Source: Verticillium longisporum
Lineage: Eukaryota; Ascomycota; Sordariomycetes; Glomerellales; Plectosphaerellaceae
NCBI GenBank assembly: GCA_019188255.1
Contig: JAETXT010000003.1
Span: 1,736,001 to 1,800,000, forward strand
Direction: 5' to 3'
Length of the DNA stretch: 64,000 nt
The notes under the pieces were generated by a model. It had not been told where the DNA came from and did not search any database. It saw nothing but the letters and a program-made list of their open reading frames with translations. The position numbers were made by a program, and so were the translations under genes. Positions 46,900 to 58,672 of this stretch are shown piece by piece. How positions within the stretch are numbered: position 1 is the stretch's first letter; each line of letters opens with the position of its first letter.

Positions 46900-48416
46900 A
46901 TGGCACAAGCTGAAGTGGCTTCAAGGCCAGTTGATGAAACAGCAAGATGGTATGCGCCCGCGGTCTGATCTGCTCAAACAGGAGCTGACAATTCCGTCGC
47001 AGGACCTACCTCGACACCATCCGCAAGAACCCCGGGCCCTTCACCGATCCAATTGCTGGTACGCAAGAGGCGATCGACCAGTTCGACAAAATCAAGGTCT
47101 TGTGCGTGACGACTTGCGCTCGAGGTCGTCATACTATGCTAACAACTGTACAGGGTTATGTTCGTCGCCCGTCATGTCCTTCCCTGTCCATCTGCTAACC
47201 CCAAGCAGTGGTGCGGGAGGTTTGGGATGCGAGATTCTCAAGAACCTTGCCATGTCTAAGTTCAAAGACATACACGTGATTGATATGGGTAAGGTGCTCC
47301 GTGAGGATGAAGGCCCCGGGACGCCTGGCTGACCTCCGTGCAGACATAATCGACATCTCGAATCTCAACCGACAATTCCTCTTTCGAAAGTCTGATGTTG
47401 GCAAGTACAAGGCAGATGTCGCAGCCAAGTTTGTCATGAAAAGAGTCAAGGGCGTCAAAATCACGGCACACAGCTGTCGTATCCAGGACTTCGACAACGA
47501 CTTCTACAAGCAGTTCCAGTTTGTTATTTGCGGGTTGGACAGCATTGAGGCACGGAGATGGATCAACGCCATGTTGGTGTCCATAGCCGAAGAGGGAGAG
47601 GATGCAGACTGCCTGATCCCCATGATTGATGGCGGCACCGAGGGCTTCAAGGGACAGGCGCGTGTCATTGTGCCTACCATCACATCTTGCATCGAGTGCC
47701 AGCTCGACATGCACGCGCCGAGAGCAGCTGTGCCGCTCTGCACCATCGCTTCGATTCCCCGTCAGCCAGAGCACTGCATCGAGTGGGCGCACGTTATTGC
47801 GTGGGAAAAGGAGAGGCCCTTTCCTCAGCTCGACAAGGACGACCCGGAGCACATCACATGGCTGTACCAGAAGGCACTCGCGCGCGCAAACGAATTCAAC
47901 ATCACAGGTGTGACGTACGCATCAACACAAGGCGTTGTGAAGAACATCATACCCGCCATTGCTTCCACAAATGCCATTATTGCCGCCGCCTGCTGCAACG
48001 AGGCATTCAAGCTTGCCAGTTCGGCCGCGCCTCCGCTCGGCATGGAAGAGAACTACATGATGTACTCTGGCAACGACAGCATCTACACATACACTTTTAA
48101 GCACGAGAAGAAGGACGACTGTCCCGTGTGCGGCCAGCAGGCGCGGCCACTCAAGGTCAAGCCGACGATGACACTGCAAGAGCTGGTGGATTCGCTGGCG
48201 GTGCGGCCTGAGGCGCAGCTCAAGAAGCCATCCCTGCGAGGCGAGGGCAAGACACTGTACATGCAGTTTCCTCAGTCGCTTGAGGAGAAGACGAGGCCGA
48301 ACCTCGAGAAGACTCTGGAGGAGCTCGAGCTTGTGGATGGGCAGAATGTAGTAGTGACAGATCCCGCGTTCCCTCTGGAGTTCAACTTTTTCCTGCGGTT
48401 CAGCAAGAACGCTTGA
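46900..48416 (+). CDS. UBA3: NEDD8-activating enzyme catalytic subunit Uba3
   Basis: Catalytic half of the heterodimeric NEDD8/Rub1 E1 (with Ula1/NAE1); adenylates NEDD8 and forms the thioester. Exons: 46900-46949, 47003-47101, 47154-47159, 47209-47288 and 47344-48416, giving 435 aa. The third exon is 6 nt. The ATP-binding motif [14 protein letters not shown] and the metal/adenylate part [12 protein letters not shown] are intact. The catalytic cysteine lies in [19 protein letters not shown]. Zinc-type cysteines occur as CIEC and DDCPVCG. The C-terminal ubiquitin-fold/E2-binding domain begins near [15 protein letters not shown]. The start at 46900 ([13 protein letters not shown]) is chosen because it matches the usual length; an in-frame ATG lies at 46786. 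Confidence 0.93.
47154..47159 (+). other. Putative 6-nt micro-exon of UBA3 (GGTTAT)
   Basis: The preceding exon ends AAGGTCTT and the following one starts TGGTGCGGGAGG. Inserting GGTTAT restores KVLVIGAGGLG, the invariant E1 nucleotide-binding start. The flanking introns 47102-47153 (52 bp) and 47160-47208 (49 bp) each have GT..AG ends and their own TGCTAAC branch-type sequence. Direct splicing without the micro-exon stays in frame but loses two residues (KVFGAGG). Confidence 0.8.
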
Positions 48417-48674
48417 GGAAGGTCTTGCGCTGAGCATGGAATGGGACACTTACACATACCTTAGATGACATGACGAAATGACTTCCCTCCCAAGACAGGG
48501 CCTGGACGATATGACGATGAGACGTTGGTATCATGATTTATTTTGGTCTTCCTGAATTCATTCCATTCCCCATGCCAGAAAGCAAGCAAAACACCGGTTT
48601 CTACCTGTAAAAAACAAAGGGTATGTACAATAAGGGTCCCGCCGCGCCACCTGTATCGAAGCCCCGTACATGCA

Positions 48675-49859
48675 TCACCTGACCATGTTGATGACCTGCT
48701 GCTCGAGACGCGCACACTTCTTCTTCATCGTCTTGATGGCCTCGAGAAGCAGCTCGTCGCTGTCCCACTGACCAGTGGCGGCCTCAATGGCGAAGATGAA
48801 GTGGTCGCGGCGGCGGCCGAGCTTGACCTTGCCCTGGACCTCGGCGTGGCGCAGACACTCGCGCGAGACGGTGTCCTTCATGGCGTCGCGCACGACGGCC
48901 TTGCGCTCGCCCTCGTGGCCCTCGTAGCCGGAGCCGGGTGTGCGGGCCTCGTCGGCAGAGACGCGCTCGATGCCGATGACGCCGGCGGGGAAGCAGCGGG
49001 CGAACTTTTCGGCGTCGGCACCCAGGATGGGGCGGGTGATGGTGATGGTGGGGAGGAGGCGATAGGAGGCCGTGGCGACGGGCGAGAACTTTGCGTGGTC
49101 GGAGCCGATGCCCTTGTGCATGTGCATGTCCATCTCGAGGACCTGGCCGGGACGCAGCTTGGCGAGGAGGATGTCCGGGTTCGTAGGGCGGACAGTGTTG
49201 AGGGGCCCGTCAAAGTACTCGAGCTGGCCCCGAGGGCACATACTCAATGTCGGAGGCGTGGACGTGGGCGTTGCGGAAGGCCTTGGTCGCGTCGATCTCG
49301 CCGGGCGCGGCATCGGGGTTGCGCGTGCACTCGATACGGAGGCGAAGTTGAATCGTGTTGTAGTCGAAGATGTCGCCGGGGGTGCCGTCGGGGTTCTTCT
49401 TTCGCCAGCGGAGGAAGTCGCGCAGGCCTGCCTTGTTGGCTGTGAAGGGAACGAGACCCAGACGGTGTGCTAGGACCTCGTCTTGGATGACTGAGGTGTT
49501 GTTATAGATGTAAACCGTCTCGATGGCGAAGGTAGGGATTTCGGAGATGAGGATGCGACGGAGCGCATTGGCGATGGAGGCGTCGACACCAATGAGGGAG
49601 AAGGATGACTCGGAGGGAGAGAGTTGGTGATAACGCACGCGAAAATTCTCGCGGAACGTGTCGAGCGACCAGCTATTGTCCTCGCCGGGATAGTTGCCGG
49701 GGAAGTCGGTGGAGGCTACATCGTAGACGACCTCTTTTTCAATGCTGACTGTCTAAAAGCGCAGGCGCAATCAGTAACAGGTCATTATGCAGATTTCTTG
49801 GGGCAACTCACGTTCCGCTTCTCCAGCTCAGCAGCGGTGGGCGTCACGTATGGAGCCAT
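48675..49859 (-). CDS. RPC40: RNA polymerase I/III subunit RPC40 (AC40), one frame break
   Basis: Alpha-like subunit shared by RNA polymerases I and III; pairs with AC19 in the assembly platform. Exons are 49859-49812 and 49752-48675 around a 59-bp intron, about 374 aa. The alpha-subunit dimerisation motif is seen in SFSLIGVDASIANALRRIL and EIPTFAIETVYI, then DEVLAHRLGLVPF. The C-terminus carries HFIFAIEAATGQW and a final helix. The frame shifts between SDIEYVP and GQLEYFDGPLN, within CCCTCGGGGCC (49228-49236 on the plus strand). One surplus base, or two missing, restores continuity. Strong GC-ending codon bias is present. Confidence 0.93.
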
Positions 49860-50663
49860 GGTATCTGTGTGGTGGTGCTGGGCGCCGTGGGTGTTGGTGA
49901 CGATGCTCTCGGGATGCGCTGGGAAATTTTTCGATTGGGACCCCTCAAGACTGGCGTTATCTTATCGGCACAATCGACGCTGGCGTACATTCATCCATTG
50001 TGGTTCAGGTACCTTGTCTAGTGGGGCACCAAAGTGCAGGTTCTTACGTCATCCACCAGCCCAGTGACAGAACACTGGGATGCCAACTAACACGGGGCTA
50101 CATCGTCGACTTGCCATCGACCTGGATGGTATGAATTGCAATAGCGTCAGTTCGTATACCTGAACCATTTTTGTGCTTGAGTTCTGCATAACGCTGCAAT
50201 CCCATGTTCACGAGGCATCGTAGCTGCTTCAGTCTCGTTGCCAGAATATGTTCGGAGGACTTTGGCTGGTTAGCTAGATCCAAAACACGTAGGACTTCGA
50301 CGCTGGAGTCATGTCGCTTTCTGTTCGATCGACATCAAGCTTCCTGTCACTTCAAACAAAACGGCCAATTCACATGAGACGAGCTCAAAATCTTGTTCGG
50401 CATTACCTTGGTGGTTCAATTGTGCTCCAAATTCGAGCCATGGCAAGTAAGTGTGCATGCGACTGTCACCTAGCATCAACTCCAGCGCCAAAACAAAATC
50501 TGATTCCTCACCTGGGGCCTTCATTCTCGAGAACGGTTTCCTCAAATCAAAACGATTGACTGTACCAATATTGTCTCTAGTGGTACTCTCATTCAGTCGC
50601 ACAACACCTTCGCTCACAAAACAGAGAGACAGACAGACATGACGATGGCACACAACACAAGAC
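49860..50663. other. Intergenic region upstream of RPC40
   Basis: This 804-bp stretch lies between the RPC40 start and the 3' end of the small gene at 50664. Only short unlikely frames are present. Nothing further is supported. Confidence 0.4.
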
Positions 50664-51217
50664 TCATTTCCCAAGTCCCGCGACCATCTTGGCATGAATC
50701 ACCTTCCAGTTGCCCTCACACTGCCCCTTGACGGTCCCCGCGAGAAGCCTTGAGCAATTGATCGTCACGAATTCTTTCATCTCCGGCCCCTCGCCCTCGC
50801 CTTCTATGGTCCACACAGTCTCGAGCACAATGCCCATGGGACTCCGAATCCGCACGAAAAGCCCATCAGCGAGGTTCGTGAACTCGTAGGTACTGACAAT
50901 GTCCGAGTCCCAAAGACCCGCGGGCAACGCGTGGACAATGTCTGTGACCTGATAGCACTTGGTGTCGCCGAGGGGCGTAATGTCCGCAGGCAGCGGGGCA
51001 GGAGAAGGGCTCGTGATGAGTTCAAACTTGGACATGGCGGGGGAGCACTGTATAACGTGCTCGTGGTCGTGGAGCATGGCAATGGCATCAGTGCGTGTGG
51101 CGGGTGACGGGATTGGGGTGATGTGAGTGAGGCTCTGGGAAGTGTTGAGGAAGCCTGGGAGAGTATGAGTGAGTGTACACTGGAGAAATGAGGGGCGCGG
51201 CGTGACGTACTCGCCAT
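50664..51217 (-). CDS. Small SRPBCC-like fungal protein (DUF7053-like)
   Basis: The function is unknown to me. Exon 1 is 51217-51211, only 7 nt (ATGGCGA), and exon 2 is 51154-50664, giving 165 aa. The joined start MASFLNTSQSLTHITPIPSP leads into LHDHEHVIQCSPAMSKFELI. A beta-rich part follows with YQVTDIVHALPAGLWDSDI, STYEFTNLADGLFVRIRSP and a C-terminal helix (GNWKVIHAKMVAGLGK). The pattern recalls a family of uncharacterised fungal proteins with a START/SRPBCC-like fold (DUF7053 by recollection), which may bind small hydrophobic ligands. There is no signal peptide or membrane span. It sits alone in 2.7 kb of otherwise gene-free DNA. Confidence 0.75.
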
Positions 51218-52516
51218 GGTTGCTGAATTACAATGCTGTCTTCAAATGTCGGGGATAATGTGATATGCTCTAATTTGGCCAAAGGGTGATGCTTTTCTCA
51301 AAAAGTGATGCTAGATATGAATTAAGGATGTCTTTTGGCCAACGAAAGTAGGCATTGACGTCGACACACAAGGTGTCTCAACCCGAGGGTCCCTGCCGTG
51401 ACTGACGCGCGGTGTCCCGCGCACGTCGATCAGGGGTTGGGGTGGGTCCTGTTCTGCTGGCCATCTACGCTCCATAGCGATGGATAAGTACATATTGATC
51501 TTAAACCCAACCATATCTTGCCAAGCTCGTGTGCCGAAAAGTCAAATTGAAAGTTTCGGGCCTTCGACCATATTCTTCGAGTATTTGTAATGGTCACGAA
51601 TCAAACAATTGTTCTAGCGTGTCGCGAGGCCCAGTTAGCCGCCGCCTTGGTGTACTGAGCCGGTGTTGTTCGTCAAAATTCAGTATCATCTTGAATATAT
51701 ACTTGGCGCATGGGAAGGAGCCTGGCAATTCGACTGCACTTGAATTGTGTATGTCGCTTCTTCGGACTTCCTATAGTATGCATCGGGGCTGCCCATCTAA
51801 ACAAATATGTAAGGTCCATCGCATGGTGAGACGAAGAAGATCATCTATCGTGGCGCCAAAGAAAAGATCATGACTTGAGACGAGGATTGTAAATAAATGA
51901 TAAACAGCAAGTAGTTGATGTAGAAGAAAAGCAAAAAGGATTTCTCCTTATGCCGTGTGCCGGTCTTGAACCCGCCGTCCCTCCACGCGCTTTCTGGCCT
52001 GCGCGCCCATCGCAGTTAGGGGGATGCGATTTTTGGGTATTTGTTTAGGGTCACCCCTGGGACCACTGCACCATGCGTCACGGTACTGTGGTCCCTGTTG
52101 GGAAAAGGGCAGGTTGCGGGAGGTTATAAGGTGCTGTACACAGGGCAGGGAAGGAGGCAGGAGCTCGTTGCCTGGGGACACAGTGGGTGAGTCAACATCA
52201 CTTTTGACATGAACCCTGTTGGCTACCAGAGTGGTTCACCATGACTGTATGACACAACAATGGTATGCTCTTCAGTTGACTGTGGAAGCGACCATTAAGG
52301 ATGTGTTTCACAAGAAGTAGCCGCAAGCACTAGGACAACACTTCGCCGAGGCAAGTAGGTACCTGGGCTATACAAGTCCAGTTTCGAAGATCAAAGGCAC
52401 ATCGTCTCCCAGCACCGCTAGTTCTGGGCATCGACTTGTGCATACTTCTACATTCTCTGGGTATCTAGCCATCTCTTCGTACATGATGGAGCATCATTCA
52501 CACTCTCTCAGATATC
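51218..52516. other. Intergenic region, 1.3 kb
   Basis: This stretch lies between the starts and ends of two minus-strand genes. Several short frames on both strands look non-coding. I see no RNA gene or repeat. Confidence 0.4.
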
Positions 52517-53817
52517 TTACTGCCCTCGTTCACCTTCGTCCTCCCAAGACCACAGCATCTTCTCGTCCACACTATACGTTCTCTCTTCCGTGATGATCTT
52601 CACCACATCCATCAGAACCCTCTGCTCAGGGCGATCTTTGGCACTGTTCGTCATCATGCTCCCACAGCAGCCCTCAACCTCGCACATGAGGGAGTCTCCA
52701 TCATGCTCACCGTTCCCAGCGGGGCACGTCCACACAACCTCGCGGCCCGCAACTGCCGCCCCGACGGTGAGAGTCTGGTGGCCCTGGAGGATATGCTGCC
52801 TGTGAAACGGCTGGCGGCCGAGCGCCTCAGCCTTGCGGAGGCGGACGTCGACAGTTACGACAGAGAGGTAAGCCTTGCGCGCTAGCCACGACTCGAGATC
52901 CCTGACGCGGAAATAACGAGCTGCGGCGTGCAGAGATGCGTAGCGTGGAAGATTGTGGCCTGCTGAGGCAGACCAGAAGAGCGGGTATAGGGCTGTGCGG
53001 AAGTAGGCGAGTAGGTCGGCGAATGTAGCAGGGTCGGTATCGAGGAATAGGGGATTTGTACGCGAAGCGACATGTTGCGAGATGAGGTTGCGGAGGAGAG
53101 GTGACTTTCGGAGCGTTGTGCGAGTCGTCTGGAAGAGACGTTCGCCAACTTGAATGGCGACATATTCAGAGAATGGGGACAGGGGCGCTTGTGAACCGTT
53201 TCTCGAAGGCGTAATCTGGACTGGAGACCTCTTGGTAGTCTTGCTCCTGTCGGGGACCCTGTCAGTACTATCATCTGGCTGGCTATCTCTTTGGCTTTTC
53301 GGGGTGTGTCCTGCAGCAACGAGCTGTTCTTGTCGTCGTTTCTCCTCTCCTGCGATGGCCGCGATGACGATGTGGTTATCACTTCGAGGATCCCAGGCCC
53401 CGCTGCTCATCGAGCTAGAATTACTTGCACTCAGCACAATGACGCTCTCCCGTAACTCCTGACTGAGCCATTCGCGAGCCTCTGAGACCTTTTCAAGCGG
53501 CGATAGGCTGTTCGTGAGCTGGACGCGACGCTGTTGTAAAACTTTTCCGGCCGTGACTTCATTCGAGTTGCCCTCGCTAAGAAGCTTGGTGATGAGGTCG
53601 TCAGCTTTGCGTTCATCTAATCGGACTTCCTCTTCAGAGCGACGCTGGGACTGCCAGTCAGTAGGTAGATTGATGAGACGGCTGAAGCCGAGTGAGAAAT
53701 GCCCAGACATACCGCAGGCTCAAGATAGACGTCCTGGCCATTCTTCGTTGGAATAAGACGGAGGGAATAGCGGCCGTCGCCGACACGCTCGATACCAAGC
53801 TCAATACCAGATTCCAT
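52517..53817 (-). CDS. BTB/POZ (T1-like) domain protein
   Basis: Exons are 53817-53713 and 53650-52517 around a 62-bp intron, giving 412 aa. The start MESGIELGIERVGDGRYSL is the only ATG before the conserved part. The N-terminal third is charged and helical, with a possible coiled coil (RRSEEEVRLDERKADDL). A Ser/Thr/Arg-rich linker precedes a BTB domain of the potassium-channel tetramerisation type at about residues 200-270: YVAIQVGERLFQTTRTTLRK, SPLLRNL, then PATFADLLAYFRT. The C-terminal part has CEVEGCCGSM, a cysteine cluster of unknown meaning. The domain suggests homo-oligomerisation or a Cullin-3 adaptor role; that is inference. The frame is intact. Confidence 0.82.
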
Positions 53818-54040
53818 GGTAATTTTGGCGATCAAGGAATTACGTCAAGGAAGAGACGAAAGTGTTGAGTGTACGTCGAGGGGGGCAGCCACGACATCGG
53901 AGGGGTAGGTATGAGTAGGATCGAACAGGAAGGCGTGACGCGTCCAGAATTTCAGAAGCAAGGAAGGAGCCAAATACCCGGGACCAGAAAATACAGTAAC
54001 AACATCTGAATATACAATTCACTCAGCGGCCTCGCGTACA

Positions 54041-57000
54041 TCACATCAAGCTACTCCGCCCCCCAATCTCCATGCTAGGCTGTCCATCCTTCATCTCTCC
54101 GCTTCGGCCCACGACGAACTCGTGGTAGATTCTCTTCAGCCTGTTGCGCTCCTGCGCGCTGATCGACGCCTTGGTTTCCACGAGCTCCTTGTCAAGGTGC
54201 TTCCATCCAACAACGTTGTCCTTGTCCTCCACCGCGTCCTTGACCGCGTCCGGCTGCTGCGCATGCCTCGCCCTTTTGCGCGCTTGCTTTATACCTTCAA
54301 ACTTGGCCATGATAGCCGCCCTCTCGTGGAACTTGTTCGGCTGGATCAAGGAGGTAGATGACGGCTCCTCGGGCTCGCAGTAGGGGAAATGCACGAAACT
54401 CGGAACAGATTCAGCCTTATGGACGCCGTTTGTTTTGCCGTTCGCCACAGGCTCGTTATGGCTGTCATCTTGGAGCACATCGTGAATGGCCTCGAGTTGC
54501 GCGTTGGAGATGAGGCCTTGAAGGTCGGCACCCGAAAAGGCCTCGCAGCGACGAGCAATTTCCGTCCAAGCCTCATCAGACTCTGACATTTCGGGGTCCA
54601 ACTTGACCTGCTGAGAAAGAGCCTTGAGGATGTCAACGCGGTCTTCGAGGGTCGGGAGGTCGCACAGGAGGGACTTGTCGAGACGACCAGGACGAAGCAA
54701 GGCCGGGTCGATGAGATCTGGCCTCGAGGTAGCGGCGAGGACGTACACGCCCGAGAGACCTTCAGCGCCGTCCATAAGAGTAAGGAGCTGGTTGACTACC
54801 CTGTCTGTCACGCCTGTGGAGTCGTGGCCACGCTTGGGTGCGATGGAATCGAACTCGTCGAAGAAGAGAACCGACGGCTTGGCTGCTGATGCTCGCTCGA
54901 ACAAATCTCGAACACTCTTCTCGGATGCACCGATGTATTTATTGAGGATCTCAGGACCCTTGACGCTGATGAAGTTCAAGCCGCATTCGCCTGCTACCGC
55001 ACTCGCAAGCAGTGTCTTACCGCAGCCGGGGTAGCCGTAGAGAAGCAGACCTGAACGGAGACGAAGTGGGCACTTCTCGAAGACCGGCGCGTACTTGGTG
55101 GGGTATAACAAAGTCTCCAGAAGCACTTGTCGTGTCTCTTGAAGACCGCCAATTGAGCTAAAGGTGGTTGTCGAGCTCTGCAGCGAGACGTCGCGAAGCG
55201 ATGTGGGCGTGAAATCTTTCAGAGCATTGTCAAAGTCTAGCCGGGTGAGGCGAATTGGCCCCGGCTTGGCGTTCGGCTTGGAGGAGTTGTCTACCGACCG
55301 TATCACGGCCTCGTTCTGTGCTCTTTCAATGACAACGCTAAGATCCTTGGGCATGTACCCATCAGTCAAACCAGCAATGTCCAGGAAATCGAGATCAGAG
55401 TCCAGTATGAAGCGTCCAGGCTGTCTCGTGGTATTCTCGCGACTGCCTTGGCTGGCGCCGTCCATCCAGTTGCTGTCTTCGGCTGCAGCGCTGCCATCGG
55501 CTGTCGTAGGCCGGCTTCCATCGTGCGAGGGCGCCGCATCATTATCGGGCGAAGTGGCTTCCTGCTTGACAATGGCCTCGAGAACCTGGCGTCTCGCGTC
55601 CTTATTTGGCGCCTTGAGCTCCAGAACCTCTCGAAAGACATTTGCTCCGACAATGATCTCGTTGAGCGCCTCTTTTCCCTCTGCTGTTGCTAGGAGCACT
55701 ACTCCGCTCTCGACACTGCAATACTGCCTGGCCATGGAGCTAATGATCTCGCTGACCTGACGGCTGCGACCGTTGTCCGTCGTCTGGAGTTCCGTCTCTG
55801 CGGGGCACGATGTATCGAGGTCGTCGAGGATAATCACAGCCTTGCCGCCGAACTTGGCACCCCAGCTGGCCGTCAGGAACAGCTGATTCAGAGTTGATCT
55901 GATGGAAGCCATTCGGCTTTCGTTGTTGACAAGCTTTTTGCAGGAGAAGTAGGTTGTGTGGAAAAAGGAGTCTTCGCGCAGCCTCTGCGCCACGTATTTC
56001 GCGACGGAAGTCTTGCCGGAACCCGAGGCACCGGTCAAAAGGCTCGTCGATAGGTTCGACAGGTGGGACTGTAGGTCCAGCAGCAGCTTGTCGATGCTAA
56101 CAAGGAGACCATCGTATGAGGGCAGGGGCTCCGCGATGCTGTCTTCGGTCATCCATGCGGGGCGTGGAATAGGGGCCTGAAACTCGATGGGAGTCTTTTC
56201 GCTGATGCCGAGGGTCCACCTGCCCGGTTCCTTAGAGTCTGGCGAGCTCGGTGCGGGCTCGAACTTGATGACACCACCCTCCCAGCCCTGGGGGCTTTCC
56301 AGGCCGTCATACAACCCGAACAGCGTGCCGTCAGTGAGAGGACCCGCAAGTAGAGACGAGGCCTTCTGAGAGCCCGCATAGATGTGCCTGAACGTCTTTG
56401 CAGCTTCTTCCCTCTCGGCCTTTGATTCCGAACCAAACTTGAGGCCCTCGCTCGTCTTTTTGGATGTGGCAAAGGGATAGACAGCGAGCTTCTGCACCGC
56501 GTCCCGCCCCACAGGCTGCGAGGCTGCCTCTATCTCAATAATACCACCCACCATGCCGGTGAAGCCCAAGGCCGCGCACAGAGGCGATGACAGAGCAGCA
56601 GGCTTGTTATCCGGCGGATCATCCCACGCACGCAGGTGGGCGACCACTTTTGTCGCGACATGCGAAGTCACCGGCGCCGGGTCGTCCGCCTGGGGCCGAG
56701 GCGTGTTCGCCACGCTCCCAGACTCGCGCAGCACGGTCACCAGCACATAGTTGACGCCATTGAAGCCCCGAGCATGCAGTAGATCGTGATCGACCCAGAT
56801 GCTGAAGTCAGGCGCCACGACCTCCTCTTCGAACCAGTCGAGGCACATATTCCTGTCGACACCCCTAAGAGTGATCTTGTTCTTGCGCTCGCGTGTGCTC
56901 TTCTTACGGCCGGAGCTGGTGCCGCTGCGGCGCGACTTGGATGTGCTGGCAACGCTGCGGTTCTCGGACGAGGACTGGGTCGTTTTCGGGCGGGTCTTGG

Positions 57001-57722
57001 GAGCAACGATGACTTCGGCGTCAGGAGAAATCTTGGCGAATGGGTAGTCTGCTGGCGGAGGAGGGTCGAGGGAGATTGTCTTTATTCGCGCGGTGGAGGT
57101 CGGAGAAAGGTGCAGAGTCAAGGCGTGGGCTGGCACGGGCTGGCCTGAAGCGGATTTGAAAGCTGGATTTGGCAGCGCGCGGACCTGGGAGAGGAGATTG
57201 AGCTCCAGAAATGTGGCATGAAGCTCAATAATCTCCCAGTCTTCGGGAGTCAGAGGCTCGAGGTTGATGGTGTGGACCAGCGGGGGTCGACGTGGATCGA
57301 GGCTGTGATCTTTTGGCCGTCGGTCAGGCCTAGGGTATTGGCGAGGGTCGCGTCAATCTCGACAAGACCAATGTCCTGGTCGCGAGAGGAGGGGTTCCCC
57401 CTTATGCCATTGATGCCGTCGCGTCCGACAACAGGTGTGACCTTGCGCTTGCTGGGCATGCCTGTCCAGCCGACGAAGATGGACTGCGGCGCGGCGGAAG
57501 GGGCACCGCCCGTCGGGGGTTCGGTAGGAGAGCTCGACGACTACATTTTGAGCAGGCTTTGAGGTGTCAGCGCAATGTCTTGCTGTTGCTCTTGAGGTAA
57601 CATACAGTGTTGATATTGACCAAGAGGGAGACCAGCGAGGAGGGGAGGTTGACGAGACAGTTGCGCAGGTGAACGAGCGACAGCTCGGCCGGTGTGGATT
57701 GGGCGTTCTTGCGGGGTGCCAT
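54041..57722 (-). CDS. PEX1: Peroxisomal AAA-ATPase Pex1, two frame breaks
   Basis: Type II AAA-ATPase that, with Pex6, extracts ubiquitinated Pex5 from the peroxisomal membrane. Exons are 57722-57606 and 57556-54041 around a 49-bp intron, about 1,210 aa. The N-terminal double-psi-barrel part starts MAPRKNAQSTPAELSLVHLR. D1 has Walker A GASGSGKTS near residue 554 and Walker B VIILDDLD. D2 has Walker A GYPGCGKT near residue 881, LFFDEFDSIAPKRG and the second region of homology ATSRPDLIDPALLRPGRLD. Two opposite breaks bracket the N-domain. A surplus C at 57515-57519 breaks SYRTPTGGAPS. A missing C at 57282-57286 breaks HVDPPLVHTINLEP. Both fall in runs of five C. The C-terminal Pex1 tail KRIYHEFVVGR is present. 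Confidence 0.95.
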
Positions 57723-58672
57723 TGTGAGATATGGCAGGGAGATACAGCGCCCTGTTTTGGAGTGTTAAGAATCGGTGTTTGAAGCAAGAGGCATGCTCAA
57801 GCAAACGTCGCGCTCAAGCTCGTGGTGATCGTCAGTCGAGCTTCGAGTCCGAACCTGGCGATGCAGAACACGACCGGTTGCATGTGCCGACCGCCGAGGC
57901 ATCCTCGGGACTGGCTAGCAACGGTGGGTCCTGAGACTGCCTGCAGCTTGGGGTTCTGCGGGGTACAGCCAGCGACCCTGGTCTTAGTCAGCGAGCTCGG
58001 TTACGGCTCCCATCCCCTGGACGGCCACTGAAGGGGTCGTCAGAGCATCTTCATTCAAGATCCCCCCTCATCGACACTGCCCACATGGGTACTTTCCTCT
58101 TCTCTGCGCGCTTTTCTATGATTCTCTTCTTTCTGAAGGCTTCTACTCCACTCCTCCCGGATTGTCGAGCGTCTTAGTGGCATCCTTATAGGGTGATTTG
58201 ACATACATGTAAGCACTACTCACAGGGCCACATGAGGATGCACCAATATAAGATGGCTAGGTTTGGTTTTGCATTGAATTCTTTTCTAGGATGGAAGTCC
58301 GTATACTAGAGAACTAAGCCCTTACACTTGGGAGGTGTTGCTCATATAGCGTAATTTCTCTATAGGCAATGCGCTGCAATTTGTTACACGCAGGACCGGT
58401 CAGTTGCCCGAGGATCATCTTCTCAACAGAAAGGGGAGTCAAAATAAGATGCCCATTACACACCTGCTTCGGACGACGGCTCGGCGGTCAAACAAACGAA
58501 GCAATGCAATCGTGTCTACTCGACATACATTCGCCAGCGGAAAGGCTACTCATCACCTAACAAAGATCGTATTTCCCTATCCCAACGCCAGACCCCCGAA
58601 AATAAAACTCGTCAACATCACCCCGGGCAAGGCTCAGAAAAAAGACAAGCCCCTGTCCATAGACCTCGCTCC
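57723..58672. other. Intergenic region, PEX1 promoter and MCM7 3' end
   Basis: This 950-bp stretch lies between two minus-strand genes. It holds the PEX1 promoter and probably the MCM7 3' UTR. No other feature is supported. Confidence 0.4.

Noticed and set aside
57282..57519. An intron as the explanation for the Pex1 N-domain frame change
   Set aside because: The intervening sequence encodes conserved Pex1 residues in one frame, so removing it would delete conserved protein.
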